Below, one piece after another: positions 9,101-17,500 of a stretch of DNA of 19,535 nucleotides (within the stretch, counting starts at the first letter, position 1; each line of letters opens with the position of its first letter). The position numbers were made by a program, and so were the translations under genes. The notes under the pieces are model-generated. The model did not search any database. It worked only from the letters and a program-made list of their open reading frames with translations, and was not told where the DNA came from. The stretch is from Prevotellaceae bacterium (GTDB lineage: Bacteria; Bacteroidota; Bacteroidia; Bacteroidales; UBA932), in assembly GCA_031268055.1 (NCBI GenBank), contig JAIRXY010000060.1, forward strand, positions 1 to 19,535, given 5' to 3'.

Positions 9101-10255
9101 GGTTGTTATGCGCTGCTTGCAGCGGATGCTCGCGCTGGAGGTCTTGTCAAAAATAAATATACCGCCACCCTTAGTTCCCACCCACAGCTCATTGCGGTCG
9201 TTTTCGAGGAAGCACCGAACGGCGTCTTTCCCAAAACCCAGCGCGCTTCCGGCGGTGTAAGCGTAGAAGGTGCTGCGCGGCTGCGAGAGCATATAAATAC
9301 CCTGCATATCGGTGCCTACCCAAATAATTTGCTGCGTCCCCTTGCAGAGGGATAGCAGCTGAATAGCAGGTAGGACGCGAGTAACCTCTCGCTTTTCAAT
9401 ATCATAATAGTACAAGCCGTTGCTTGTTCCCCACACCTGATGGGTATCAAAAAAGAGTACCGCTTTGAGCGCTCCGTTGCCGGCGGCAGCAACGGGGTAG
9501 TGCCTCAACCTGCCGTCCGCTATCCTGTAGGAGGTTAGGTTGCCAGAGGAATCCTGCATCAGAATTTCGTTGGCTGCGGGGTCGAAAAAAACGGCCTCAG
9601 GGGTAGTATTCGACAAATTCATACCGCAGACGGAAATTACGCTCGGCATATCCCAGCTGCTTTTGTCCAGCACAACCTTGTACAGGCGCTTATCGGTGGT
9701 ATGAATCCACAAATTGTCGTCGAGGTCAAAAAATATTTTTTCGGCTTGCAGCTTATCTTGCTCGTACAACCGAACAAAGCGCCTGCTGCTGCTGCTAAAG
9801 TAAAAAATACCCTGCCCGTATATTTGCGCAAAAATACGGTTAGCGCTGCTCTTGGCCAGCAGGAAAGAGCGTTCAACCACAGAGCTTTGCGTTCCATCGT
9901 TGGCAAAGAAATGCTCAAACTTTCCGTTTTTTCTATTCAGCCTGTCGACGCCCCTGTCGGTGGCAATCCAAAGCGTATGGCTGTTTTCCTCTACAATATC
10001 CCGAATAATGTTGTTGCTAATGGCAAAAGGATTGTTAACGTCCGGCTTGTACACCTTAAACTCTCTGCCGTTGTACATGTTTAGCCCGTCCCATGTGCCA
10101 AACCACATCACGCCGCTCGAATCTTGCAGCATAGTATTGATAGAGCTGTTTGAAAGTCCATCGTTATTGGTCAGGTTTACAACGCTATACCTATCATTTG
10201 CGGAGACAGCAAAAGAAATACAAAAAATCGGCAGCAGGAGAATATTTTTTTGCAT
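6167..10255 (-). CDS. Hybrid two-component system sensor kinase/response regulator (HTCS) of the PUL
   Basis: A one-protein periplasmic sensor, kinase and DNA-binding regulator, typical of Bacteroidota glycan loci; it should activate the divergent operon. The frame is open to an ATG at 10480, but ATG 10255 (1362 residues) gives a signal peptide MQKNILLLPIFCISFAVSA directly before the first propeller motif and leaves the divergent promoter region free. Order: two-bladed beta-propeller sensor at about 25-710 with at least ten LWxGT-type motifs (MWFGT, LWIAT, LWVGT, YWIGT, LWIGT); Y_Y_Y domain at about 715-775; membrane segment at about 785-808; HisKA with phospho-His 847; HATPase with N-box LISNAVKYT near 962 and GIGLAL; receiver with phospho-Asp 1155 (VVCDVIMPNMNG) and switch Lys in LPKPF; AraC-type HTH at about 1260-1355. 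Odd points: the H-box reads HEFSNSL, where HExRTPL is usual, and the ATP-binding Asp of the DxG motif is Asn (ITNTGVGI). Confidence 0.96.
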   Translation of the reverse strand: MQKNILLLPIFCISFAVSANDRYSVVNLTNNDGLSNSSINTMLQDSSGVMWFGTWDGLNMYNGREFKVYKPDVNNPFAISNNIIRDIVEENSHTLWIATDRGVDRLNRKNGKFEHFFANDGTQSSVVERSFLLAKSSANRIFAQIYGQGIFYFSSSSRRFVRLYEQDKLQAEKIFFDLDDNLWIHTTDKRLYKVVLDKSSWDMPSVISVCGMNLSNTTPEAVFFDPAANEILMQDSSGNLTSYRIADGRLRHYPVAAAGNGALKAVLFFDTHQVWGTSNGLYYYDIEKREVTRVLPAIQLLSLCKGTQQIIWVGTDMQGIYMLSQPRSTFYAYTAGSALGFGKDAVRCFLENDRNELWVGTKGGGIFIFDKTSSASIRCKQRITTSEGLINSSVFTIAQGQGGEYWIGTDGYGLNYFDVKANQLSALSISQEQRRGINLSSVYAILPTDSNTLWVGTSGYGMYKLCINRRTQPLSVQSYKRYMFDGGRHGSLSSNIVYAIVADDSAYLWIGTRGGGLNRFNTQTETFQAYRFSSSQPQSISSDDILCLKKDAAGALWIGTSMGLNKLERFDGDIPVFTRFTEKEGIPNNTIHGILEDVEHSLWVSTNRGVARLLLKEQRYRIISYFQKDGLQNNEFSDGAYYKSPFSSDLYFGGISGFNVFDPPAVADNSYMPPMILDAFYIQNVETHLYDYIKTRGHKETLLLKSSYKPVSFKFVSLDYLSGVKCEIAYRLENYDKGWIQLGTSSAIVLSNVPPGSYTLRVRGSNSDKIWSETCFSLPVTILPPWWASIWAYMGYAALCIGLIVLIRKQLKYRMAIKNSIKAKEFERQKTEEIHQAKLRFFTNIAHEFSNSLTLIYAPCEQLMQMIGSGDATRKHLNTIRTNSQRMQSLIQQLIEFRKAETGFLTLSIEPVDILELIRFVIDHFIEILEQRKITLRCCFPSQPLTWNTDRDGFEKLAFNLISNAVKYTPREEMLTIKVEEKNGNLLFEITNTGVGIQNADRKAIFDRFKVLEHFEMQISERFETRSGIGLALCKSIVEMLSGTIEVLSDGETYTTFVVTLPQKSVEQHPARQSIALPLAPPPVGVEERTMPNSDERQGEKAQKNGLILVIDDDKEIRALLHGILSKNFEVVEASDGKEGLEILKNRTPAIVVCDVIMPNMNGVEFVQVMKSQEQARHIPVILLSSKGSIESQIEGIETGADAYLPKPFHPRHLKALVESLTHRNKAVTDYSKSHYAGLEQFQGKLIRKEDKDLLTRISLIVKKNIAEESLSLEYVASETAISKMQLYRKIKELTDQTPTEFIRAIRLEHAERLLKTTNKTVQEIMYCCGFNNKAYFYREFSKKYQLTPKEYRNKAVSVKSS

Positions 10256-10273
10256 AGCACTTACATTTTTGCA

Positions 10274-10281
10274 CAAATGTA
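10274..10281 (-). promoter_or_regulatory. Probable -7 box (TACATTTG) for the HTCS gene
   Basis: On the minus strand TACATTTG fits TAnnTTTG and lies 18 bp upstream of the chosen HTCS start at 10255. It supports that start over the upstream ATG at 10480, which would place this promoter inside the gene. No clear -33 TTG is seen. The leader would be very short, about 10-15 nt. Confidence 0.45.
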
Positions 10282-10329
10282 CAGAAAATAGGAGTGAGAG
10301 AAGTGCGAAGCCCCCCATTTTAACGCCTC

Positions 10330-10363
10330 GTGTAAAATAAGTACACCTATTTGAAATAATAGG
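10330..10363. promoter_or_regulatory. Paired inverted repeats between the HTCS gene and the PUL operon (candidate operator)
   Basis: Two perfect inverted repeats abut: GTGTA-N7-TACAC (10330-10346) and CCTATT-N6-AATAGG (10346-10363), sharing one base. Together they span 34 bp roughly midway in the 200-bp region between the divergent start codons at 10255 and 10456. That is where an HTCS or another regulator of both directions would bind. An imperfect direct repeat (TGTAAAATAAG at 10331, TGAAATAATAG at 10352; 7 of 11 identical, 21 bp apart) overlaps them, which would suit an AraC-type domain binding the same face of DNA. Short AT-rich repeats can occur by chance. Confidence 0.35.
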
Positions 10364-10370
10364 ATACCCT

Positions 10371-10397
10371 TTGTTCTGCATATACCTGCCATCTTTG
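10371..10397 (+). promoter_or_regulatory. Weak promoter-like elements for the PUL operon
   Basis: CATCTTTG (10390-10397) matches seven of eight positions of the -7 pattern TAnnTTTG, with TTG at 10371-10373. The spacer is 16 bp, shorter than the usual 19-21. A poor core promoter would suit an operon that depends on activation by the HTCS. It lies 27 bp downstream of the paired inverted repeats and leaves a leader of about 50 nt. Confidence 0.25.
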
Positions 10398-10455
10398 CAG
10401 GCAGATACGGAAAACAAAAAAACGGCCACACTAAAAAAAATAATCAAGCATACAC

Positions 10456-11499
10456 ATGGATATTGCAAAACGCTCGCCACACAACCCTCTGCTACGCCCC
10501 TCCGACCTGCAACCGGGCATAGAAGGAATGGAAATTACCTGCCTGCTCAACCCCGGCGTATTCCGCATGGACGGAAAAACATGGCTGGCGCTACGGGTAG
10601 CCGAACGCCCAAAGCAGGTGGAAGGGAAAATCAGCTTTCCTGTTTACGCCCCCAGCGGAGCAATCAAAGTGCTCAGCTTTGATAAGGACGACCCGCAGCT
10701 CGACCTTTCCGATCCGAGGGTTATTGCGTATGAAGGGAAAAACTACCTCACCACCATGTCCTACCTACGGCTGGTGTATAGCGACGATGATATTCATTTT
10801 CAAGAAGATGAACATTACCCGCCTATTTTTGGCAGAGGAGAGCTGGAAAGTTTTGGCATAGAAGACTGTAGAGTTTCTACCACGCCGGACGGGTTTTACC
10901 TGACTTTCACCGAGGTTTCGCCGGTGGCTGTTGGCGTAGGGCTTATCACAACAAAAGATTTTAGAAGCTTTGAGCGAAAGGGCATGATTTTTCCGCCCCA
11001 TAACAAGGATTGCGCCATTTTTGAAGAAAAAATCAACGGAGCGTTTTACGCCTTTCACCGCCCAAGCAGCCCCGAGCTGGGCGGCAACTACATTTGGCTG
11101 GCCGAATCGCCCGATGGCGTTCACTGGGGCAAGCACCAATGCGTGGCCGTTACCCGCGCCGGCAAGTGGGACAGCGCGCGCGTGGGGGCAGGCGCGGCCC
11201 CCATAAGAACCAAGGACGGATGGCTGGAGATTTACCACGGCGCTGATAGCCAAAATCGCTACTGCCTGGGGGCGCTGCTGCTCGACCTAAATGACCCATC
11301 GAAGGTGCTGGCTCGCTCCGAGGAGCCAATTATGGAGCCAACGGCTAAGTACGAGCAAGCAGGTTTTTTTGGCAACGTGATATTTACCAACGGCTGCTAC
11401 CTCAACGGCGATACTGTCAGGCTGTTTTACGGCGCAAGCGACGAGGTGATTTGTAGCGCCGATATGTCAATCAACGAGATTCTAACCACCCTAAAGTAG
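10456..11499 (+). CDS. GH130 family glycoside phosphorylase (probable beta-mannoside phosphorylase)
   Basis: A 347-residue protein without a signal peptide, so cytoplasmic. GH130 enzymes form a five-bladed propeller; most cleave beta-mannosides with phosphate to give mannose 1-phosphate, while a few are hydrolases that have lost the phosphate-binding residues. Seen: the catalytic-acid motif GIEDCR (Asp 137; EDPR is commoner), HNKD with Lys 184, HRP with His 201/Arg 202, GAGAAPI near 244-250, GWLEIYHGAD with His 261, and the conserved tail LLDLNDPSKVLAR ... FFGNVIF ... LFYGASDE. The retained Arg, Lys and His residues favour a phosphorylase over a hydrolase. The linkage (beta-1,2, 1,3 or 1,4) and acceptor cannot be read from sequence. 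First gene of the PUL operon, 5 bp before the MFS gene, which suggests that the transporter supplies its substrate. The start region is A-rich without a Shine-Dalgarno sequence. Confidence 0.92.
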   Translation: MDIAKRSPHNPLLRPSDLQPGIEGMEITCLLNPGVFRMDGKTWLALRVAERPKQVEGKISFPVYAPSGAIKVLSFDKDDPQLDLSDPRVIAYEGKNYLTTMSYLRLVYSDDDIHFQEDEHYPPIFGRGELESFGIEDCRVSTTPDGFYLTFTEVSPVAVGVGLITTKDFRSFERKGMIFPPHNKDCAIFEEKINGAFYAFHRPSSPELGGNYIWLAESPDGVHWGKHQCVAVTRAGKWDSARVGAGAAPIRTKDGWLEIYHGADSQNRYCLGALLLDLNDPSKVLARSEEPIMEPTAKYEQAGFFGNVIFTNGCYLNGDTVRLFYGASDEVICSADMSINEILTTLK

Positions 11500-11504
11500 C
11501 ATAG

Positions 11505-12767
11505 ATGTTAAAAAAAATTGCAGGAGAATACGCTTTCTTCAAGTCGCAACCCCATAATATACGCACGCTGTTGGTCACCAACATGCTGTATGCCATTATT
11601 TTGCCCGTTATAGAAATCTTTGTTGGAGCTTACATCATGCGCAATACCGGCAGCTCTTCATACGTAGCCATTTACCAGCTCTGCATGTACTTTGGCATTG
11701 TGGTGACCTCCATGCTGAACGGAGCGCTGCTAAACGTGTTCAAGGCAAGCGGGTTGTACGGTTTTGGCATTATCGTATCGGCAGGCGCGCTAATGGCAAT
11801 GATGTTTGTGAACAACCTGAACATGGCAGGGTTAGGTATTTCAGGCTTTACGTTAGGGGCCGCTACCGGATTTTTCTGGACTAACCGCTACCTGCTCACC
11901 CTAAACGCCACCAACGACAGCAACCGCAACTATTTTTTTGGCATTGAGTCATTTTTCTTTTCGCTATGGAGCATTGCAGTTCCCTTGGCGGTGGGCGCTT
12001 TTTTGGGAACCATCGAAAGCATTGAGGTATTCGGGTACAGGCCTAACGTACGCACCGGCTACCAAGTCATTACGGTCATCATGCTGGTGGCCGCGGCGGG
12101 CGCCTGCGTTGCCTTATCAAAGGGCAAGTTTGAAAACCCTAAGCAAAGGAGATTTTTTTACCTGCGCTTTCACCAGCTATGGAACAAGCTGCTTGCGCTG
12201 GCCGGGCTGAAGGGCATGGTGCAGGGATTTCTGGTCACAGCTCCTGCTATCTTGGTGATGAAGCTGGTGGGCAGCGAAGGCTCGCTTGGGCTAATGCAGG
12301 GCATTGCCGGCGGCATAACGGCCGTTCTTGTGTACCTGCTGGGGCGCGTGGCAAAGCCAGAGCACCGGATGAAAATTTTTGGATTTGGGCTGCTGGTATT
12401 TTTTGCAGGAACGCTGTTCAACGGAGCGCTGTTTTCTGCCATCGGCGTTGTCATTTTTGTGCTCTGCAAGGTGCTGTTTCAGCCGCTGCACGACTTGGCC
12501 TACTTCCCTACCATGATGAAAGCTATTGACGCTGTATCGGCCATCGAAAAGCGCAGCGAGTACGCCTACATTTTGAGCCACGAGATGGGGCTTTTTGCCG
12601 GACGAGCAGCAGGAATGTTGCTGTTTATCTGGCTGGCGTACTTTGTTTCCGAAACATTTGCGCTCAAGTATGCGCTCATCATCGTGGCCGGCATACAGCT
12701 GCTATCGCTGCCGCTGGCAAAGCACATTATTAAAGAAATAGATACAAAACACTCGAATTTGTCGTAG
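11505..12767 (+). CDS. MFS-type inner-membrane transporter, probable glycoside importer
   Basis: A 420-residue polytopic membrane protein with about 11-12 hydrophobic segments, including about 22-45, 52-72, 84-101, 105-122, 142-165, 183-203, 225-250, 300-330, 360-378 and 385-405. A cytoplasmic, basic central stretch (KGKFENPKQRRFFYLRFHQ, about 205-223) divides two halves, as in the major facilitator superfamily. The second half carries GRVAKPEHRMKIFGFG, an MFS-like loop. The gene lies 5 bp after GH130 and 4 bp before the lipoprotein gene, so translation is probably coupled. The pairing of an MFS importer with a cytoplasmic GH130 suggests uptake of a di- or oligosaccharide from the periplasm. 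The substrate is inferred from context only. There is no sign of damage. Confidence 0.82.
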   Translation: MLKKIAGEYAFFKSQPHNIRTLLVTNMLYAIILPVIEIFVGAYIMRNTGSSSYVAIYQLCMYFGIVVTSMLNGALLNVFKASGLYGFGIIVSAGALMAMMFVNNLNMAGLGISGFTLGAATGFFWTNRYLLTLNATNDSNRNYFFGIESFFFSLWSIAVPLAVGAFLGTIESIEVFGYRPNVRTGYQVITVIMLVAAAGACVALSKGKFENPKQRRFFYLRFHQLWNKLLALAGLKGMVQGFLVTAPAILVMKLVGSEGSLGLMQGIAGGITAVLVYLLGRVAKPEHRMKIFGFGLLVFFAGTLFNGALFSAIGVVIFVLCKVLFQPLHDLAYFPTMMKAIDAVSAIEKRSEYAYILSHEMGLFAGRAAGMLLFIWLAYFVSETFALKYALIIVAGIQLLSLPLAKHIIKEIDTKHSNLS

Positions 12768-12771
12768 ACAC

Positions 12772-14499
12772 ATGAAAACCGGAAAAATTACGTTGGCAAT
12801 GCTTGCTGTAACCGTCTGCGCTTGCGCGGCGTGTGGCGGAAAGGAGGATTACGGAAGCGCCGTTCCGCAAACGGCCATTCCGCGCGTAGAGCTAATGCCG
12901 AATAATCCTCAGCCCTACAAAATTATCGGCTGGCGGCAAAAAGCCGTTGACTACGACAGCTACGTGTTTGACTTCGGCGCACGCTACCCCGCCGGAGCAG
13001 TGATATGGTTAGACAGCAGCCGGCGCAACCTGCCGCAGGTGACCTTTGGGCTTTACACTGCCATAAACGACTCGCGCCAAGGCCCTACAAACAACGGCGG
13101 AGAGTTTCACGAAAGCCTCAACAGCATGGCCGCCGTGCTGGGCGCAGGCTTGGTAGGCATTGACAAAACCAACCAGCACGGATTCAACTTTGTAAAAATG
13201 CTGCAAAGCTACTTCAACTCGGCCACCGGCTGGAACATCATGATGAACAACACTACCCCACAAGTAGCCTTGCTGGGCGGCGGATACGGCCGCGACTGGT
13301 GGTACGATGTGCTGCCTAACGTGCTGTTTTACGCTATTTGCGACGTATTCCCCAACGTCGACAACGCCGATAACATCCAGCGCTCCATCGCCGAGCAATT
13401 CTACAAAGCCGACTCCACCCTGAGCGGCTGCTACGACTACTCGTACTTTGACTACGCTCAAATGAAGGGTATGGTTAACCAAATAGCGCTTCAGCAGGAC
13501 GCCGCCGGAGGGCATGGGTACGTGCTGTACGCTGCCTACCAAAAATACGGCGACGCGCGCTACCTGTCCGGCGCAAAATCGGCTATCGAGGCGCTGGACA
13601 AGCAGCAGGAAAGCCGCTTTTACGAAATACTGCTGCCTATGGGCGTCTACACCGCCGCACGCCTCAACGCAGAGCACAGCGCCAGCTACGACGTTGAGAA
13701 AATGCTTAGCTGGGTTTTTGACGGGTGCAAAAGCGTAAGCGGGCGCTACGGCTGGGGCGTTATCGCAGGAAAATGGGGGCGCTACGACGTTAGCGGGCTA
13801 CAGGGCAGCACGACGGACGGCGGCGGGTATGCCTTCCTGATGAACAGCATGAAAATGGCATGGCCGCTTGTGCCTATGGTAAAGTATCAGCCGGAATTTG
13901 CGCGCGCCATCGGAAAGTGGATGCTGAACAACACGAACGCGGCGCGCCTGTTTTTTCCCAACGAAATAGAAGACAGCCTGCAGTGGCTGCCGGAGCTAAA
14001 GGAGCATACCGGCGCGCTGGTTGCCTACGAAGGGCTACGGTACGAGGATGCCTACTCTAAGCCGGAGCTGAAGGGCGCGCACCCCGTGGCGCTGGGCGAC
14101 GGCCCCAGGTGGACGAGCAGCAACCCAAAGGAGAGCATGTTCAGCCTTTACAGCACCTCGCCGATAGGCATTATGGGCGCTATGGTTGACACAACAAGCG
14201 TAAAAATGATACTCCGGTTGGACTGCAACGTAACCGACTTTTACGCGCCGCGAAAGTTCCCTACCTACCTCTACTACAATCCGTATCCTGTAGATACATC
14301 CATTGCTTATCAGGCCAAAGGGAGCAGCGATATTTTTGACATTGTTGCCAGAAAGTACGTGGCAAAGAATGTGCACGCCGAAGCCAGCATCAAGCTCGGC
14401 GCAGATCAGGCCGCTATCCTTGTAGAGCTGCCTGCCGGAGCAAAAATCAAGCGGGAAGGCCGTACGCTGAAAGTAGGTCGCGAAATTATTTCATTCTGA
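12772..14499 (+). CDS. Unrecognised 575-residue PUL lipoprotein, candidate glycan-processing enzyme
   Basis: I do not recognise the family. The N-terminus is a lipoprotein signal ending at Cys 21 (ACAAC-GGKEDYG). The lipobox is unusual (Cys at -3), but KED just after the cysteine resembles the Bacteroidota surface-export signal. The centre (about 90-430) is helical and rich in Trp, Tyr, Gly and acidic residues, with segments such as GGGYGRDWWYDVLPN (near 165-180), FDYAQMKGM, GWGVIAGKWGRYDVSG and STTDGGGYAF; this looks like an (alpha/alpha)-barrel sugar-acting protein. The last 120 residues look like beta-strands (TYLYYNPYPVDTS, FDIVARKYV, DQAAILVELPAGAK), as in the accessory beta-sandwich of many such enzymes. 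It lies 4 bp after the MFS gene and 23 bp before SusC, inside the operon. No other degradative enzyme is visible in the PUL, so a glycosidase, lyase or epimerase role is possible. Catalytic residues cannot be assigned. Confidence 0.7.
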   Translation: MKTGKITLAMLAVTVCACAACGGKEDYGSAVPQTAIPRVELMPNNPQPYKIIGWRQKAVDYDSYVFDFGARYPAGAVIWLDSSRRNLPQVTFGLYTAINDSRQGPTNNGGEFHESLNSMAAVLGAGLVGIDKTNQHGFNFVKMLQSYFNSATGWNIMMNNTTPQVALLGGGYGRDWWYDVLPNVLFYAICDVFPNVDNADNIQRSIAEQFYKADSTLSGCYDYSYFDYAQMKGMVNQIALQQDAAGGHGYVLYAAYQKYGDARYLSGAKSAIEALDKQQESRFYEILLPMGVYTAARLNAEHSASYDVEKMLSWVFDGCKSVSGRYGWGVIAGKWGRYDVSGLQGSTTDGGGYAFLMNSMKMAWPLVPMVKYQPEFARAIGKWMLNNTNAARLFFPNEIEDSLQWLPELKEHTGALVAYEGLRYEDAYSKPELKGAHPVALGDGPRWTSSNPKESMFSLYSTSPIGIMGAMVDTTSVKMILRLDCNVTDFYAPRKFPTYLYYNPYPVDTSIAYQAKGSSDIFDIVARKYVAKNVHAEASIKLGADQAAILVELPAGAKIKREGRTLKVGREIISF

Positions 14500-14522
14500 A
14501 AACTTAAAAAAATTACGGACAA

Positions 14523-17500
14523 ATGAAAAAATTACTTTTACTATTATTCTTCATGGGCTGGATTTTTGCCGCGCAAGCGCAGCAGCCACTTCAGATTAGC
14601 GGCAGAGTGACCGACGAGGAAACGGGCGAAGCAATGGCAGGGGTTAGCGTTGTAGAAGCCGGCGCTACCAACGGAGCAATAAGCGACGTTGATGGCAGCT
14701 TTAGCCTAACGGCACATCAAGGCGCTACGCTGGTTTTTTCGTATATGGGGTACCAAACCCAGCGCATTGCGGTAAGCAGCGCATCTCCGCTGGCTATTCG
14801 CCTGAGCACAGACAGCAAAGCCATTGACGAGGTTGTGGTAGTGGGGTATAGCGTGCAAAAAAAGCGCGACATAACGGGCGCTGTGAGCAAGGTCGAAGGT
14901 AAAGATTTGCACAAAATCCCCACGCCGTCGACGCAGCTGGCGCTTCAAGGACGCATAGCAGGCGTACACGTGAGCAACCAAACAGGCTCGCCCGGCGCGC
15001 CTGTTGCCATACGTATTCGCGGCGTTGGCTCTATCAGCTCAAGCAACGAGCCGCTGTACATCGTAGATGGTATTCCGGTAGAGAGCGGGCTAAGCAACAT
15101 CGCGCCAAGCGAAATCGAAAGCATTTCGGTGCTAAAGGACGCTTCGTCTGCCGCCATTTACGGGTCGCGCGCCAACAACGGCGTGGTGCTGATTACAACT
15201 ACCGGCGGAAAAGCCGGAGAGCACAGGGTAACCTACAACGCTCAGGCCGGCGTTCAGCGGCACGGGCGGCTGACCCCAATGGCCACTACCAGCCAGTACA
15301 TTGAGCTGTACAACGAGGCGGCCTCCGTAGATAACGTGGGCGCGCCTACTACAAGACCGCTGATAGAAGGCAGCTACATGAAAGATTTTCCGAACGTAAA
15401 CCACGTGGAAGAAATTTTTCAGGTAGCCCCGCTACAGTCGCACGAGGTATCAATAAGCGGCGGGTCGGAGAAAACGCAGTACCTGCTCGCCCTCTCCTAC
15501 TTCGACCAGACAGGCATCATAAAGCACACGGATTACAACCGCCTTGGCGTGCGCACAAACATCAGCTCAAACGTAAAAGACTGGCTACAGGTGGGGCTAA
15601 ACATGAACGTTGGCAGCTCTTTGCAGCAGAGGGTTTCGAGCTCCGGCGACGGGTATGCCGGCGAGGGAGGTAGCGTGGTGCGATACGCATTCTTTCGCAA
15701 CCCTGCCATACCTGTACGCGATGATAACAACGCGCTTGTGGACAAACCCTCCGAATACTACGGCAACGCCGTGTACGATTCGTTCTTTGGCGATGGCTAC
15801 AACCCTGTGGGCTTGGCAGAGAACACAGATATGACCGCCAACCTCAAATCGCTGCTGATTTCCGGAAATGTGCTGGTAAAGCTCCCCTTCAACTTTTCAA
15901 TCAAAGGCGTGGCCGGCGTTGACTACGGCAAAACGCTATCCCGCACGTTTAACCAGACATGGGGCACCGGCAACCGAATCAATGCTGTCAACAGCTTAGA
16001 CGTAAGCAACACCGAGAATATGACCATAACGGCCAACGCTACCTTAAACCATAGCTTCCGGATAGCCGACGAGCATTCGGTCAGCTGGTTTGCAGGGATG
16101 GAGGCCATCCGCGAAAATGGGCAAGCGCTGGGAGGCAGCGAGGGTACTTTTACCAACCTGCTCTACCTCGGAAAAGGCCAAACTCAAAAAAGACCCTACC
16201 AAAGCGAGTGGGATGCAAGCTTGCTATCATTTTTTGGCTCCCTGAGCTACAGCTACAGCCAAAAATACTACGTAACGCTGCTGCTACGCGAAGACGGCTC
16301 ATCGCGCTTTACGGCTGGCAACCGCTGGGGAACATTCTACTCGGTGTCGGGAGGATGGAACATAGAAAGCGAAGAGTTTATGCAGGCGCTAACCGCCATC
16401 AGCAAGCTCAAGCTGCGCGCCGGATACGGGGCTATCGGCAACCAGAACATCGGGCTGTACGCCAACTTGGGCAGGTACTCCGACCAGCGCTACTACTCCT
16501 TTGGCGGCGCGGCCTACAACGGGTACGTCCTGTCAAAGCTGGGAAACTCCGAGCTGAAGTGGGAAACCAGCAAGCAGGTCAACGTCGGCGTTGACCTTGA
16601 GCTCTGGAAAGGAAGCGTGGGCGTGACCGTAGACTACTATTACAAAATAACCGACAACATGCTGGCGCAAGCCTCCTACCCTCCTTCGGTAGGAAGCGTT
16701 GAGCTGCCTTGGGTAAACAACGGCAGCGTGCTCAACGCGGGGGTGGACGCCGAGATATTCTACCGCAAGAGCTACGCTCACGGTGGATTCAACGTAGCGC
16801 TCAACGGTGGATTTCTGCACAACGAGGTAATCTCGCTGGCGGCCCCCATTGAGTCCGGACGAATAGACGGAGGCGTTTACGCCACTCGGACGGAGGTGGG
16901 GCACCCCATAGGGTCATTCTACCTGTACGAAATGGAGGGGATTTTCCAAAACGAGCTGGAGGTGCTCACGTCTGCCTACCAAGGCAGGGGCATTCAGCCC
17001 GGCGACGTGAAGTACAAGGACAGCAATAAAGACGGGAGAATTGACGCCAAAGACCGCACATTTGTCGGCAGCGCCATCCCTACGTTTACGGCGGGGCTTA
17101 ACCTGTCGGGCAGCTACAGGAGCTGGGATGTTAGCCTGTTTTTTCAGGGGGCTTTCGGGCAAAAAATCTACTCGCAAATCAACCAAGACATCGAAGGTTT
17201 CTACCGCGGGTTTAACGTAACCAAGCGCTTCTACGACGAGCGGTGGACCGGCGAAGGAAGCTCCAGCACGCAGCCCAGAGCCTCGTGGTCGGGCAAGCAA
17301 AACAACGCCAGAGCAGGAACTACCCGCTTTCTGGAGGACGGCTCTTACGTGCGCCTTAAAAATATTCAGGTGGGATACACCATTCCCAATACGCAAAAAA
17401 TTCATATAGAAGCTTTCAGGGTATATGCAGCAGCCACCAACTTGCTAACGCTCACCGGATACTCGGGGTTAGACCCGGAAATGACGGTAAGTACCAACTC

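Noticed and set aside
10256..10480. In-frame N-terminal extension of the HTCS to ATG 10480, with a hydrophobic MASVLQYPCVCLIIFF start
   Set aside because: It overlaps the divergent GH130 start and covers the TACATTTG box and the inverted repeats. ATG 10255 gives a clean signal peptide immediately before the first propeller motif.
13009..13677. 222-codon open frame on the minus strand inside the 575-residue lipoprotein gene
   Set aside because: An antisense shadow with low-complexity Val/Ala-rich translation and no motif; the plus-strand frame has a signal peptide and tight operon spacing.
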